This document shows, piece by piece, positions 1-12,000 of a stretch of 64,000 bases of DNA. The notes beneath the pieces are model-generated. The model was given only the letters and a program-made list of their open reading frames with translations. It had not been told where the DNA came from and searched no databases. The stretch is from contig NW_006766884.1 of the NCBI RefSeq assembly GCF_000275845.1, positions 203,976 through 267,975 on the forward strand, read 5' to 3'. The position numbers and the translations under genes are program-made. The stretch comes from Dichomitus squalens LYAD-421 SS1 (lineage: Eukaryota; Basidiomycota; Agaricomycetes; Polyporales; Polyporaceae). Positions within the stretch are counted from its first letter, which is position 1, and every line of letters starts with the position of its first letter.

Positions 1-151
1 TGCATGCAAGGGGCGTACTCAATAACCACGAAGGGCGACCAGAGGGACTACCACATGCGCCGCAGTGCGTGCTTTGGCACGACTGATCCGGGTGCTGCTG
101 CTGCAGCACTGGCATGAGTTGAGTAGGGCGCCCGCCCAACCTGCCGCAAAT

Positions 152-814
152 CTATGCTTGTGCCAGAATCTGCTCATGACCCTTCTCTACCTCCTCAGCC
201 TCCTGATCGTCCTCGTGCGTGACACTGTTGGTGTGTCCCTTCCAGCGGTACATCATCCAATCATCGACCCATACCGTGGCGACGTAAAGCCCACATGCGA
301 CCACACTCGCTATGGAAGCATGCCGAAAATCCAAGCCCCCGTCGTTAGCATTTTTCTCTCCCAGCCATATTCCGGGCGGACCCGCGGTCAGGAACCGCCC
401 AAACCTGAGGTGCAGGAGGCGTATGACCCTCGAGGAGGTCCGGGAGGTGATCTGTGCCCACCACCGCTTGATCTCCGAGACGTGCTCCTTAAATACGACG
501 GCCGCCGATTTATAATCCCCCGCGAGCGCGAGCGGCAAGAGGTCCACAACGAGCACGCCAGGGACATCGATGAGCCAAGCGGAAACCACTGTCGCGACGA
601 AAGTGGTCCTGAGCGAGACCGACTCGAACTGGCCCGAGGGGTCAAGCCAGGGCGGGGAGTAGACACCGAGTATCCAGTGTGCTATGGTGGTGCTGCAGGC
701 CACGAAGGTCGCGATGCAGCTGGAACTCAAAAAAGAGAGCGTGGATGCGCATATCAGGCACTTCAGCCCGAGCCTGCGCGTATCCGTAGGTTTCTTCTCC
801 TCGGATGGCGACAC
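152..814 (-). CDS. Hypothetical multi-pass membrane protein
   Basis: A single open frame of 220 codons starts at an ATG at 814. Three or four hydrophobic stretches are visible: around residues 17-50, 68-95 and 172-190. They alternate with a basic loop that contains an RRWW-like stretch near residue 115. The C-terminus is strongly acidic (HEDDQEAEEVEKGHE). No known domain was recognised. It is the first of three small membrane proteins in the first 5 kb, but I could not show that they are related. The opposite-strand frame at 65-883 looks like its shadow. An unseen intron or upstream exon is possible. Confidence 0.5.
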   Translation of the reverse strand: MSPSEEKKPTDTRRLGLKCLICASTLSFLSSSCIATFVACSTTIAHWILGVYSPPWLDPSGQFESVSLRTTFVATVVSAWLIDVPGVLVVDLLPLALAGDYKSAAVVFKEHVSEIKRWWAQITSRTSSRVIRLLHLRFGRFLTAGPPGIWLGEKNANDGGLDFRHASIASVVACGLYVATVWVDDWMMYRWKGHTNSVTHEDDQEAEEVEKGHEQILAQA

Positions 815-1830
815 TGTTTTTCTGAAGAAGTGTCCGTAGCGGGCATATCCGGGGATGGCATCATCGGGGTGTCCTGGATGTGAAGATTTAGTCAGATCCT
901 GTCGTCGAGGGCATGTCTTCCGGATCTCTTACCCGAGTTCGCTAGGTGTAGAAGAGGTTGTCAAGCAGATGAATCATGAAGCAAAGATAAGAGGGGTCCT
1001 CACGGCGGCTTTGGAACGGTCATGGCGTCCTATCATGGCTTCAAAGGACGTTCCGTCATCGGTTTCTTGTGGGCGGCCTGACTGCGTGGCATACCGGGAC
1101 GTAACGTTATCCATTAGACCCCGTGATGACACGAAGCAGAAGACCCGGGCCACAGAGAAAAGGCCGTGCTCACCGCCCTCCTTCGTTGTCAAAAGCTTGT
1201 GCAGGGCTTGAAGGCTGGTTGACGAATTATTTGTTCCCAGACCGCCGCTAAATTCACGATAACTCTGCGTGAGGGTCATATAATGTGTGAGCACTATCTG
1301 AAGGGCGTGTTAGCACTCCACGATGGGCAAAGCGCCACGCCGTCCGCACGCGCAGAGTTCGACAACGGTTCATACAACCGGGCGTATATTGAACTCTGCT
1401 CTATGGGTCTATATCAAGAAGCCGGTCGCTTCAGACTGCGGCGATCGCCAGTGAAAGGCAGACTCGAGAATTCTTCGCGGTCGTCCGCGCGTCTGGAAGA
1501 AGTGAGTAACACGACAGCTTACCGTATACGCGATGCAACGTTGCACGTGAGCGCAGGATTCATAAAGTGGAGACAAGTGCGATTGTGATGACAGGTATAT
1601 TGTGCAGCAGATCTCATAGAAGGCACGAGGGGGACCGCGAGCTCTCCCATTGGACCTGCTGCATAGACTCCACTACAAGACTATTGACCAAGCGACAGTG
1701 CTGTAAACAGGATGGGGTACTCACCATGCCGCGATCGGAAGCAATCCAAGCGTCCCTTGCCTATAATGCCTGCCCATTCATACGCTGCCTCTAGCCCCTG
1801 CGCCGCCCCAGCCCAGGGCGTCCATGACCG
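815..1830. other. Spacer without a recognised gene
   Basis: Only short frames of up to about 118 codons with no protein-like composition are present. It probably holds the promoter of the minus-strand membrane gene to the left and 3' sequence of the one to the right. Confidence 0.4.
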
Positions 1831-2334
1831 TTAACAGCCTGCCAGAAGGACGGCGTGCAAATGAGATGGACAACGACCCACACAAGCCCCTGTCCCACCA
1901 ACGAGCATCCTGGTCGGGTCGAGCAGGCTCGGACCGGCGACGATCCCGAGGTCGGGTTCGGCCACCGCGAGCAGCCGCATCGTAACACACCCGACGGGAG
2001 CTGCTACGACCTTGCTGACATACCAAATGGGCATGGGGATCCTTGAAAGACCGATTGAGATCCTGATGATGGTGAAGATAACCAAGCCGATTGCGGAGGC
2101 GAGGTAGGTGAGGGTGTAGTCGGCCGGGGGGTATGCATCATGGGGGCAGACCACATCGATGAGGAGGTAGATATCACGTATGCAGACTAAGCCTGAGGCC
2201 AGGAGGCGATGGCCGCAGAGTGGGATGAAGGAGGGGATCACGATGCCGAGGAGGAGATGGAAGACGGAGGTCAGAGTGATGGGGCGAGCCAATGTAACTG
2301 GCTGATTGGAAGAGGGCTTGTGATGGTCGCTCAT
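1831..2334 (-). CDS. Hypothetical membrane protein, 3' end uncertain
   Basis: An open frame of 167 codons starts at ATG 2334 (MSDHHKPSSN). Hydrophobic segments lie near residues 20-48, 52-65 and 76-95, so it looks like a small multi-pass membrane protein. The last 40 or so residues lose the membrane-protein character and become Cys/Gly-rich. An intron near the 3' end, with the true C-terminus elsewhere, is therefore possible. No family was recognised. Confidence 0.4.
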   Translation of the reverse strand: MSDHHKPSSNQPVTLARPITLTSVFHLLLGIVIPSFIPLCGHRLLASGLVCIRDIYLLIDVVCPHDAYPPADYTLTYLASAIGLVIFTIIRISIGLSRIPMPIWYVSKVVAAPVGCVTMRLLAVAEPDLGIVAGPSLLDPTRMLVGGTGACVGRCPSHLHAVLLAGC

Positions 2335-4026
2335 GCTTCGTTCGTGTGACTGCGAGAATATCGGCTATGTTACTCGTTTCTGTCCGCAACGAAATCTCAC
2401 ACACCTTAGCGGTCGAAGTGTTACAGAGAATGGGGTGCTCTGGTGCTCGACTATGTGAGTTTAAAACAAGACGAGGCAGAGACGCTCTCAGATAACGGGC
2501 AGCAGAACACTACGGACGCACCGGCATGCCCACGCACCGCGATGTCGAGACATGACCTCCCAAAGACGAGTGGGTCCTGATACAAGGGCATTGACGTGCT
2601 CTCCAGGCCTTAATCATCGATGACGGCATCAGGGACAGCTCGGAAGGCTTGACGCGATGGGCCATCATCTGTGAGTACGCAGAATCGGGATTATAGATAG
2701 GCGTCCCATCGTTCCACTCGACCACCTCACCCATGCTCTCCAGAGGCTAGACCGTCGGGCGAGCAGCTTCCGATTATCCACCTGCACGATAATTGGATAC
2801 GGCTCTGCAGCCACTGAATGGAACGACAGCTCGATTACCCTATTGCGAGACAAGGTGACCATGCGCCCGTCATCTCCGGAGAGACGACTACTGGCGCACA
2901 ATTTTCCGGACACCTCTAAATGCTAGCTGCGCGCATAGTTCAGACACACGGACGTACAGAACGCGAAGGAGGCGGCGGTAGGCCATCCGTTTGTCAGCCC
3001 AGGAGCAGAGGCATGATGGCGGCTCGAGCGCGTGAAGCCTCAACTGACCTTGATTGTCGTCCTCGCCTGCTACCTCCCAAGAAAGAGGTAGCCAGGGGGG
3101 AGAAAGTCGACAGGAGAACGGACCTTGTCTGCTCCAAGGTATGTTCTGAGATATATACGGCCCTAGCGCGAGCTCTAGAGAGGGTAGTCTCGTATCCCAT
3201 CAGGGTAGGAGGTGGCTATAGTCGCCTTGCGGGGATGGGCCATCATATTGTACGTGCTCGATTATTTATGTGCAGTCTGCATTGCGCGAGACGACACTGA
3301 GTTTCTCGTGCCCCGTCTCTAGCTTTGACACCCCGTTACCGGCTAACAATAGGAATGTATGGGCGCCGAACGAACATCTAGTTGCAGAGGAGGCCCGCCA
3401 ATCTGAACTCATGCAACTAGTGGGCGTACGGCGTGTCATATGCCGTAGGACGTACGAGCTGTCGAGAGATTGGGAACGTCGACATTAGCGTTGGTCGCCG
3501 ATCCCGAAGTTCCCACATCGGATGCACTCGTGCGCCATGTTCCTGAAGTTTAACCTAATGAATCACGTACGAGATGCTTCGATGATCTGCAGAGTGGCAG
3601 CAGTGCGGTCGCGTCTTGCAGACTTGCATTTGTGAGCTCAGGACTCGGGGCATGTTCCCAATGCTAGTCCGCATCGTGTCGGACGTCGTCATTGACGAAG
3701 TCAGACAGCAAGAAGCTTGCGTCACAGAAGGGCGTAGAAGAGAGTTTGTGGGGTCGCGGGCAGTTTGAAGGTAGGTCCAGACAAGTCGTGCATCTGCAGC
3801 TAAGGTGGTGGAAAATCATAGCAGTACTCGCAGTGTTCACCATCCCGCGATCTGGACGATCGCGAGGGCTGCGCCTAAAATGTAGACTCACCGCTTTGTC
3901 GGTTCGGCTCCGCGGCACACACATTCCAGCACTCCGAACGCAGCCATCACGATCAATCCCCCACCAGAGGCTGCTACGGTACTCTCTCAATCCTCTTGGC
4001 ACAGAGTCAGACCCCTCCCCATCCCT
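2335..4026. other. Spacer with one weak coding-like stretch
   Basis: Mostly without convincing genes. On the minus strand, 2913-2510 carries two overlapping short frames (one with VIELSFHSVAAEPYPII, one with GTPIYNPDSAYSQMMAHRV) that read like protein. They could be two exons of a small gene, but I found no clean splice junction and do not call it. The stretch near 3000-3200 is rich in Arg codons in both directions and looks non-coding. Confidence 0.3.
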
Positions 4027-4934
4027 ATGGATACGGGTAAAGGTGAGTTGCCTAACGTATACCTGTGTCGAAGTATTCCTCATGCGCATGCCAACCTTTG
4101 ATATCAACCCCAGCTGACATGCTGGGGTCCGGAGACAAGCAGCTGGAAGGTCTAGAGGAGGCCGGAGGCGCGAAGAGGTTGGAAGGAGACACTCCTGGGA
4201 AGGGCTCGTCCAGCTGCGCGGACGGCGTGCCACCCCCTCGTGCACAAGGCACAGTCGCATGGATAGCGAGCCCTCCACTGACTCGTCTCATCACATTCGG
4301 TCGCCGCATACACACAGAAGCTCTAGCAAGGTATGAGGAAACGTATCCACGCGTACTCGACACCCTCAGACGCGTCCTCAAGCTCTGCGGTCTCACCCTT
4401 ATGATCATCTTCGTCGTCATGCTCGCATCCTGGTTCATGGCCCTATCACACTGGTTCACCGTCTTCTTCGGCCACTTTGTGCTCCGATATACCTTCCCCC
4501 AATTCCTCGACGACGCCTTCGCGAAGAAGAACCTCGACTTCACAGCGATCTTCGCCGCCATCGGTGCGCTCGTGGTCAACCTCCCTCCGTTCCTCATCTT
4601 CCTGCTCTCCGTTCCCCTCACGTTCGATCGCACTGTCCTCGAGGGGAGCGCGGCGCCTGCGAACGACTTCATCAAGCGCATCACACCGAACAACTGGTAT
4701 GCGCTGATGTTCCTCAAGTATGCGCCTCGCCTCTCGGCTGGACCCGTCGGGTGCGCGATCTATTGGCTACTTACTGGCCCGGACGAGGTTGAGGACACAT
4801 TGGATCCGCTGCATGCCGCTATAGCTGGAGCTGCTGGGGAGTTGGTGCTATCTATACTTGGGTACGTGAAGAATCGGCTGAAGAGGCGGCCGGTGGGCGG
4901 CGAGCCTATCACGAAGGACACCCTGCCTATGTGA
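4027..4934 (+). CDS. Hypothetical membrane protein, two exons
   Basis: Exon 1 is only 16 nt (4027-4042, MDTGK plus one base). A 71-nt intron with a gtgagt donor and cccag acceptor precedes exon 2 at 4114-4934, giving 278 aa. An alternative is simple initiation at the in-frame ATG 4119. The first 60 residues are polar and Gly/Ser-rich. Hydrophobic helices follow near residues 110-140 (LTLMIIFVVMLASWF) and 170-200 (IFAAIGALVVNLPPFLIFL), and a weaker one near 225-240. The C-terminus is basic. No domain was recognised. Third of the small membrane proteins at this end of the window. Confidence 0.6.
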
Positions 4935-5315
4935 TATGTGGTACGTGCAGGGACTTTGTGTGTCATACTATGGGACTTTGGCGAGCTATTACATTGCTGC
5001 AGACATCACTATGCTGCTGTCTGATGTACATCGTAGCCCATTGTGTTGTTCGCGTTCGTTCCAACACAGCGCGGTCCTGACATGACATGTTGCGACCCAT
5101 GTTGTCAAAAGCGTGCATGTAAAGGGGGAGCTGATGACCACAAGGGGCAGTTAGAGGTACCGCTACAAGTGACGGCGTGTCATTCGGGGTGTGTCCCGAT
5201 GAACCTACTGATGATGCACCGTCTCAGGACGTCGATATGCGAGTGCCAGAAGGGAATTTGTGTGAGTGGGGAGTGGTATCATCGTTCTGCAGGTGATCAG
5301 GGTCGAACCAAAACG
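4935..5315. other. Short spacer between convergent genes
   Basis: It lies between the 3' ends of the membrane protein gene (plus) and the myristoylation-motif gene (minus). I see nothing specific beyond presumed 3' UTRs. Confidence 0.4.
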
Positions 5316-6070
5316 TCAACGGCTGGAACCCAGCATTGGTTGCTCTGTCTTTATTCTTGGGTTGGCCCATACCGCCTGGAATTTTGTACATTGAGTTGAC
5401 ATTGGGGGACAATAAGGGGAGTAATGCTCACGAGCATAGACACGTTCTCACTGCCGTCCTCACCAACCCATCTCTTGACCGTCTCTTGGTTCACGGAGAC
5501 GCTGTTCACATGGCGCGCCAGACGTTCCAGCTTGTCCAGGTCCATGTCGAACTTCTTCGCCAATGCTTCGAGGTCCTTTTGTGTCGCGACGTATTTGCGC
5601 TCCTCGAGGAGCTCGAGCAGAGATTCGGCCACAAGACGATTCCGTGTCGATCGCGGCGAGCGGGCTTCCTCCTCCGAGCGTAACCGCGTGTCGTGTATGC
5701 GTTGCGCCGACGCCGCCGCCTTTGCAGCATAATGTCAGCGTCGGCGAACAACTGAATGAATTGGGATCGACATACGGGCCGTATTGTCTGCATATGATGG
5801 TCTACCCTGACAGGACCCAGCTTGCTCAAATTAGCCAGGAACTGTGGGTCGTGGGCGTCGCGCTGAATGCCTGCACTTGCCGTCAGCTAGCCAACGCCTG
5901 AGATGTGCTACTCGCCCACCTTCGTCCTTGGTCTCGCTAGCTCTAGGAAGTGGTCGCGCGTGAGGATGGAGCTGTTCGCCGACATTGGGGTTGGGCGTCC
6001 TTGCGCCTACCCATGCAGGTGGTGTTCGTGCGAGCTTACGCGCTGCAGGCTTCGAAGATGCTGAGCCCAT
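5316..6070 (-). CDS. Conserved small fungal protein with N-myristoylation-like start
   Basis: Four exons (6070-5920, 5870-5776, 5719-5432, 5375-5316) join in phase to give 197 aa. The introns are 49-56 nt. The protein starts MGSASSKP, which fits the N-myristoylation pattern (Gly2, Ser6) followed by basic residues. The centre contains DPQFLANLSKLGPV and a PVRVDHHMQT stretch. The C-terminal half is predicted helical: LLELLEERKYVATQKDL, then AKKFDMDLDKLERLARHV. I remember similar unnamed proteins in many fungi but cannot name a function; membrane tethering by the acylated N-terminus is an inference. It is divergent from the histone deacetylase gene, with 222 bp between the start codons. Confidence 0.75.
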
Positions 6071-6292
6071 AGTGAACGTTTCCGGGAGGCCAGCCAGGCG
6101 GAGTCGAGCAGAGGCCTTGTACACCGGTCGCGCGGCACGATGGCAGACGTCACAAAGGCGTCGAACGCGTCTGTCGCGTCGCGCTTCGGAGGTCGGACCG
6201 TCGGCAGCCGTGCCAGTCGACGGTGTTCTAGCCGCACTGCTTTCTCGCTCTCGCTCTCGCTCTCGCTCTAGTTTCCTGCCCCTTCGTTCTCC
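6071..6292. promoter_or_regulatory. Bidirectional promoter region with a CTCTCG repeat
   Basis: This 222-bp interval separates two divergent start codons. It holds a perfect pyrimidine-rich hexamer repeat (about four and a half units of TCTCGC, 6242-6269) just upstream of the deacetylase ATG at 6293. Pyrimidine tracts close to the start are common in fungal housekeeping promoters. No clear TATA box was seen. Confidence 0.5.
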
Positions 6293-8360
6293 ATGTCCCG
6301 CAGGCGAGTCGCGTATTACTATGATCGTGAGTCGGAAGCTCGAGACTACAGTACATTCTCGACACTGACCCGGGAGACAGCCGATGTGGGGGCCTACAGC
6401 TTTGGCATGACGCACCCCATGAAGCCCCAGCGAATGCGCATCACCCATGAGCTTGTTTCAGCATACGAAATGCTGCCCAAAATGCGCGTCCTGGTAAGCA
6501 CTTGCTATCCTTTACCGCTATCATGCGCTGGGACCGAGCGTCACGTCAATAGAGAGCAAAACGCGCGTCCGCAACGGACATGACGAAATTCCACACCGAC
6601 GAATACGTGCATTTCCTATCAAGAGTCACCCCCGAGAACGCGCGGCAGCTCACATACAACGGCAATCAGTTTCTGGTGGGAGACGACAATCCGGCTTTCG
6701 ACGGCGTTTTCGAGTTCTGTTCGATATCTGCCGGAGGGTCCGTAGGTGCGTCCCCTCCCCTCTTTCCCCGTACTCTGCCGCTCAAGCCAAATGTGTTAGC
6801 TGCTGCACAACGGCTCATGGAGGGGAAGTGCGACATCGCCATTAATTGGGCCGGGGGCCTGCACCACGCGAAGAAGCGCGAGGCGTCCGGTTTCTGCTAT
6901 GTCAACGACATTGTCCTCGGCATCCTTGAGATGCTCCGCTCTGTCCCTCGCGTTCTGTACATTGACATCGACTGTCACCACGGAGACGGGGTTGAGGAAG
7001 CGTTCTACACCACGAACCGTGTCATGACGTGCTCCTTCCACAAGTATGGGGAGTACTTCCCGGGGACAGGCACGCAACATGACAAGGGGCGGGGGAAGGG
7101 GAGAGGGTACGCGCTGAACATCCCTCTGAAGGATGGGATCACGGATGAGGCATACAGAAGCGTGTTCGAGCCGGTGAGTGTTGGACGCATCTACCTCTTC
7201 TCTTCCCTTTTCCTGTCTCTATCCTCTCCATGCGCGTGCCGGCTGAGGCTGAGGCTCGGATCGTTAGGATGAACTCATGCCTGACCCAGACTCCAGGTCA
7301 TCGACAAGATCCTCGACGTCTTCCAGCCCTCCGCCATTGTCCTCCAATGCGGCGCCGACTCGCTCTCCGGGGACAAGCTCGGCTGTCTCAACCTGACGAT
7401 GCACGGGCACGCGAACTGCGTGCGATACGTGCGCTCGAAGAACATCCCGCTCATGCTCTTGGGCGGTGGGGGATACACGGTGAAGAACGTCGCGCGGACG
7501 TGGACGTACGAGACCGCCTGTGCGCTCGGCATCGAGAACGACATCGACCTGAACTTGCCGTGGAACGAGTACTTTGAGTGGTTCGGCCCGCGCTACCGTC
7601 TAGAGGTCCCTGAGAGCAATATGGAGGACATGAACACCGAGTCGCTCGATAAGGTCCGGTGAGTATGCGCTACGTTCACGCTGCTAAGCCCATACATGGA
7701 CTGACTTGATGCACACCAGCTCGAACGCATTAGAACAACTGTCGCGACTGCGTCCAGCTCCATCAGTGGGGCTGCAAGATGTGCCAAGGGCGAGCGTGGG
7801 GGAATTCCTCGGCATCGGCAGCGCGCACGAGCAGGCACCTCTAGACGAGCTCGATGAGCAACTAGCCCGTACGTATCGAGCTTCCCCGGACATCCCCGCG
7901 TGCTCATGCAGCCTGGTCAGAACACACCCGCTTCGTCTACAACATGCAGGAGTCCATGGCCCGATCCGAGTCCGAGTCCGACTCGGAATCGGACACCGCC
8001 CGCCCCCGCACGCGATCGCGCGACATACGCAGTGGCAAGAAACGCATGAGCCTCCTCACGGGCGAGATCTATGATGTGCCCCGGTTGGAGGAGCGCGAGA
8101 ATGGGTACTATGATCTCGGCTGCGGGCACGAGCCATGGGCGAACGATGCGCCCGCGCGCGGAGTGCGCAGACACTTCTTTCAGGGGGGAGCGAGGTGGGA
8201 CCCTGCGTCGCACCAGATCGTCATGGAGCGGGAGCGGGCGGGGTTGAGCAACGGTCAGGTTGACGTCGGGAGGTTGATGGCCAATGGTGGCAGGGAAGAG
8301 GAGGCTGCTACGGATCTAGTGGACGAGATGGACGTCGACTCAGAGGACGTCCGGGTATGA
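6293..8360 (+). CDS. hos2: Class I histone deacetylase, Hos2/Rpd3 type
   Basis: Zn-dependent deacetylase that removes acetyl groups from histone lysines; family members act in nuclear corepressor or Set3-type complexes. Seven exons (6293-6326, 6381-6493, 6553-6745, 6800-7173, 7297-7658, 7720-7868, 7921-8360) give 554 aa. The start [11 protein letters not shown] is the usual class I start. Catalytic landmarks are all present: GGLHHAKK (His pair), [16 protein letters not shown] (charge relay and zinc Asp/His), [12 protein letters not shown] and MLLGGGGYT (catalytic Tyr loop). After about residue 410 comes an acidic Ser/Glu/Asp stretch ([10 protein letters not shown]), then a C-terminal tail of about 130 residues ending in [12 protein letters not shown]. 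The tail and overall wording fit Hos2 better than Rpd3; that choice is inference. Intron 1 is 54 nt and stop-free. Confidence 0.93.
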
Positions 8361-9039
8361 ATTTACTAACTTATTCACCTATATTTCAACAGCTGTCTTG
8401 TACTACTATACACCCTTTGTATTCGCCCTTCTCCATCGGTCTCACAACTCGTGTCGTAGAGGTACTATGTACATATCAATTCAACATGCCGAACATGTGT
8501 CGGTCCAAGACTTCCGCAGACAGTGAACATTGTGGCGTTATTCTTCTATTGTTCAGCGGCCGCACACAATGGCCTCCAGTATGTAATACATAGTAAGCGA
8601 CCGGAATGGAAAGAGACGAGAGGATTGAGAGAGAAGACGAGATAATGCAAGCCAGACGAGTCACCCTTCAGTACAGTATCTTCGCCCGATACCGTCCTAC
8701 AGCCCGAACCGCGTCCAATTTTTGTGGGAGATAATGGAACAAATGAGTGAGGATCACGACGACTAAGGGGGTTTATTGGGAGCGTAGCAGTGGCATATGG
8801 GGTGACATGTACGGCGTATTGTGGGAGAGAGAGGGTATCGGATGGGCGGGGGATCCAGCACGGAAGCCCAGGGGAGCCAGCGCGCGGGCCGCCGCACGAG
8901 TCAATACGACAATATGTAGGAAACACGGGAAGCAACGTGACGGGGGAAAAGAACAGAGTATCCTCATGGCTCGACAGTATGTTCCAGAGAGCAGTTCGTG
9001 ACAGATCGTGAAACCGATAGCGGTTGACGTTGGAGGACT
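8361..9039. other. Convergent 3' intergenic region
   Basis: It l lies between the 3' ends of the deacetylase (plus) and the PUF gene (minus). The first 250 bases are AT-richer and fit 3' UTR and polyadenylation sequence. The short frames on both strands have no protein-like features. Confidence 0.45.
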
Positions 9040-12000
9040 CTAAGCGTGGAAGGTACCCATGTTAGGGGGGTTCTGCTGTTGGTACATCTGATACATGTAC
9101 GCCTGGTAGACGTGCGGTGGGACAGACTGCGGAGCCATTCCGTTGTACTGGGGCTGTTGGTTCATGTTAAGCATGCTGGCCGCCTGGGAGAGACTCGGCG
9201 ACTGGGCGCCGTACGGGATCGGCGACGGAGAGACGGCGTTGTTAGACGGCCCGTTGCGGCGAGGACCGTTGTTCCTAGGAGTGGTCGCCTCGGGAGTGCG
9301 CACAGCGAACGGATTGAATGGGTCGGAGTTCGGCGAGAACGCGGACGGGGGGTTGGACCGACCCCCGCGCTGCTGCTGTTGCTGTTGCTGCTGCGGAGGG
9401 CCACCGTTTTGGCCGTAGCCGGGGTCAATCTGAAGGCGGGGAGGGCCAGAGGCGGCGTTCTGACCGCCCATCTGAAGAGCGGCCATCATGGACTGGAGAC
9501 CCTGATCGCTCGATGGGTACCCTGCCGGAAGACCCGGCATGCCAAACTGGTTCTGCTGACTGTATTTGGACTTGCCGCTGGGCTGCGGGATGTTCGTCGT
9601 GTACGTCGGCTGCAGGTTGGGGACGGGCAGGCCAACCTCCTCGATCAAGCGGCGGTATGCCTGAGTCGCGATGACCTTGAGCTCGATGAGGACGCGCTTC
9701 GTGGCCTCGACGTAGCTTGGGCGGAGAGCAGGGTCAACGAAGGGGCTGGTAAGGATCTTGTGGACGACAGCAACACCGTTGACCTGGTCGCCGAGAACAT
9801 CGGTGAGGACGTGGTCCCCAGGGGAGCTGAACAGCGCCTCAACAATCTGCTTGGACGCCTCTGGCTCGACCTTCTGATTGACGATACGGAGAACCGTCAA
9901 CGACGCAAGCTTGTGAGTGCACAAGTGCGACAGGTGAGGCGTGAAGCGAGGCGCAAGTAGGTTATAGCGTGACGGGAAGCTCGAGGTGTCGAGCAGCCAT
10001 GTCAACAGCAGAGCGCCGTTCGGGTTAGTGGCCAGGGGGATAGAGTTGAGGATGATGGCGGTGGCAATCCGCCGCTGTTGATTGAGGGTGATGTGAGAGC
10101 TCTCGAGGCACGCCCTCATGCTGCGAGCACCAAAGCGACCCTGAGCGATCTCCCACAGACGATCCACCATCGCGTCAAAGAGGAAGTCAGTCGCGGGTGC
10201 GCCGAAGCGGAGACAGCACCTGCTCTCAGTCAGCGCTGTGTGCCCTTGCACCGTCGAAAGCTCTACTTACTGTACAACATAGTTTCCGAACTGATCCAGG
10301 AGCAGCGGAGGAACGTAAGGGCGCAAGTTGGCGGTGACCAAGGCGACCTCTTCCGGGGTCTGAACGCACTCGATGATCTTCTGGGCAGCCCAAGTGCCGT
10401 TCTTATGGATGCCGATCATGGCGAGATGAGGCGCGATCCGCTCGAGCATCGCCATCCTCGGGCCCGGCGAGCACTTCTCGAAGAGCTTCTGGACGACCTG
10501 CATCGGGAGACCGCGGTCAGCGATCTTGGATCTATAAACACATATCTTGCGGTACATACCGTGTTGCCAAGCCAGTCCGAAGCAAGGTCGACAATCTCGC
10601 CATCGAGGAAGTCAGCTGCGACGTTGTCGATATCCTCAGTCGTGATAGTGCTCGTGTCCAGCCTCTTGCGCAGTTCGCGAAGCTTCGAAGCGTCCCACCG
10701 TCTGTTGTGTGGTCTCTCAGAGACCAGGGGGATAGTAGTATAATACATGGTCGGGGGACGGAACTCTACGATCAACACGTCAACTCCGATCAAGGGAGAA
10801 ACCTCGCATGCTGGGCGTACCTGCAAGAGTCTGGATGTCCACCTCTGCGTCGGGGCTACCTCCGCTCAACTCCTTCAGAATCATCTGCTGCTCAGTGACG
10901 GACGGGGTCCACCCGGCGGGCTTGTTGACACCTTCGTACGTGTGCGCGCCGGCAGCGATCATGCTGAGCAACAAGTTGGACCGGTAGTTTTCCAGGGAGC
11001 CGCTGAGCACCTGCTGATCCACCGGAATGGTCGACGCGCCCTTGATGTTACGGAGGGCATGGATCGTCGCACCGACGCTCAGATCGCCGACGCCCTGTAC
11101 GCTGACATTTGCACCCTCGTCTTGGCCGCCGCTGCCATCCTGGCCGTTCTTGACAGGAACCTTGGCAAATCCGATGCGGATAGCGCCGACGTCGCTGCCC
11201 AGGACGTCGCGCCCATTGAGGGCCTTGCGCGCCCGCACAGCGTCGTCGAGACGTTCGAAGTTAACTGTGCCAAGCCTGTCAGCCACCGCCAGTCACGCTA
11301 GAGAGGGCCAAGCACGTACTGAAGCCGCAGTTCTTGTGCGTGAGAACACGGGCCGACTCAATGGGGCCGTAAGGACTGAACACACTGAGAATCGTCGCGG
11401 GCGTGGTGGTCGAGGGGATGGAGCCGATCCAGAGGGCACGGGTAGGCGTCGACTGGAGCTGGGCGTCCATACCCGACAGCCCAGCGTTCTGGTTGCCATT
11501 CTTGCCCAAGGCACCGCCAGGCGATGTAGCGATCGGGCTGTTCAAGTTCGCGCCCTTCGCGGGAGCGACGGGCGCGCTGTCCGCCTTCCCAAATCCGATG
11601 CGGACAGTCTGCCCATTCGGCATTCCGATGTCGCCACCAAGACGGTTGAGGACGTCTTCCTTGGCACGGATGGCATCGGCCTGGTCGACGAAGTTGACAA
11701 AGCCGCACTCCTGGAGACCAGGTGAAGCGGTGATGTCAGCCTCCAAAAATACTAGAGCTCGCCGACTCGACACACCTTCTCAGGGAGTAAGCGGAGGGAC
11801 TCAATGGCGCCGTACGGAGCGAACACGTGGATGAGCTGCTCGCTCGTGAACGAGCTGTCCAGGTTCCCGATCCAGAGCGAGCGGGTGGGAGTCTGCATCT
11901 GGGTGGACGAATTCTCCGACTTCGGCGAAATGGCACGGTTCTGGTTTGTCGAAGGGGCGGCGAGGTACGCGGAAGCCCGGCTCGCGGGCGGCTCGGCGTT

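Noticed and set aside
65..883. Plus-strand frame of 272 codons
   Set aside because: It overlaps the minus-strand membrane protein and lacks hydrophobic or conserved features; I prefer the minus-strand reading.
6242..6269. Regular CTCTCG repeat considered as a CRISPR-like array
   Set aside because: It is a simple hexamer microsatellite with no spacers, in a eukaryotic promoter.
9046..9960. Long plus-strand frame of 304 codons
   Set aside because: It is antisense to the Pumilio domain exon and its translation is Arg/Val-rich without motifs, so it is a shadow.
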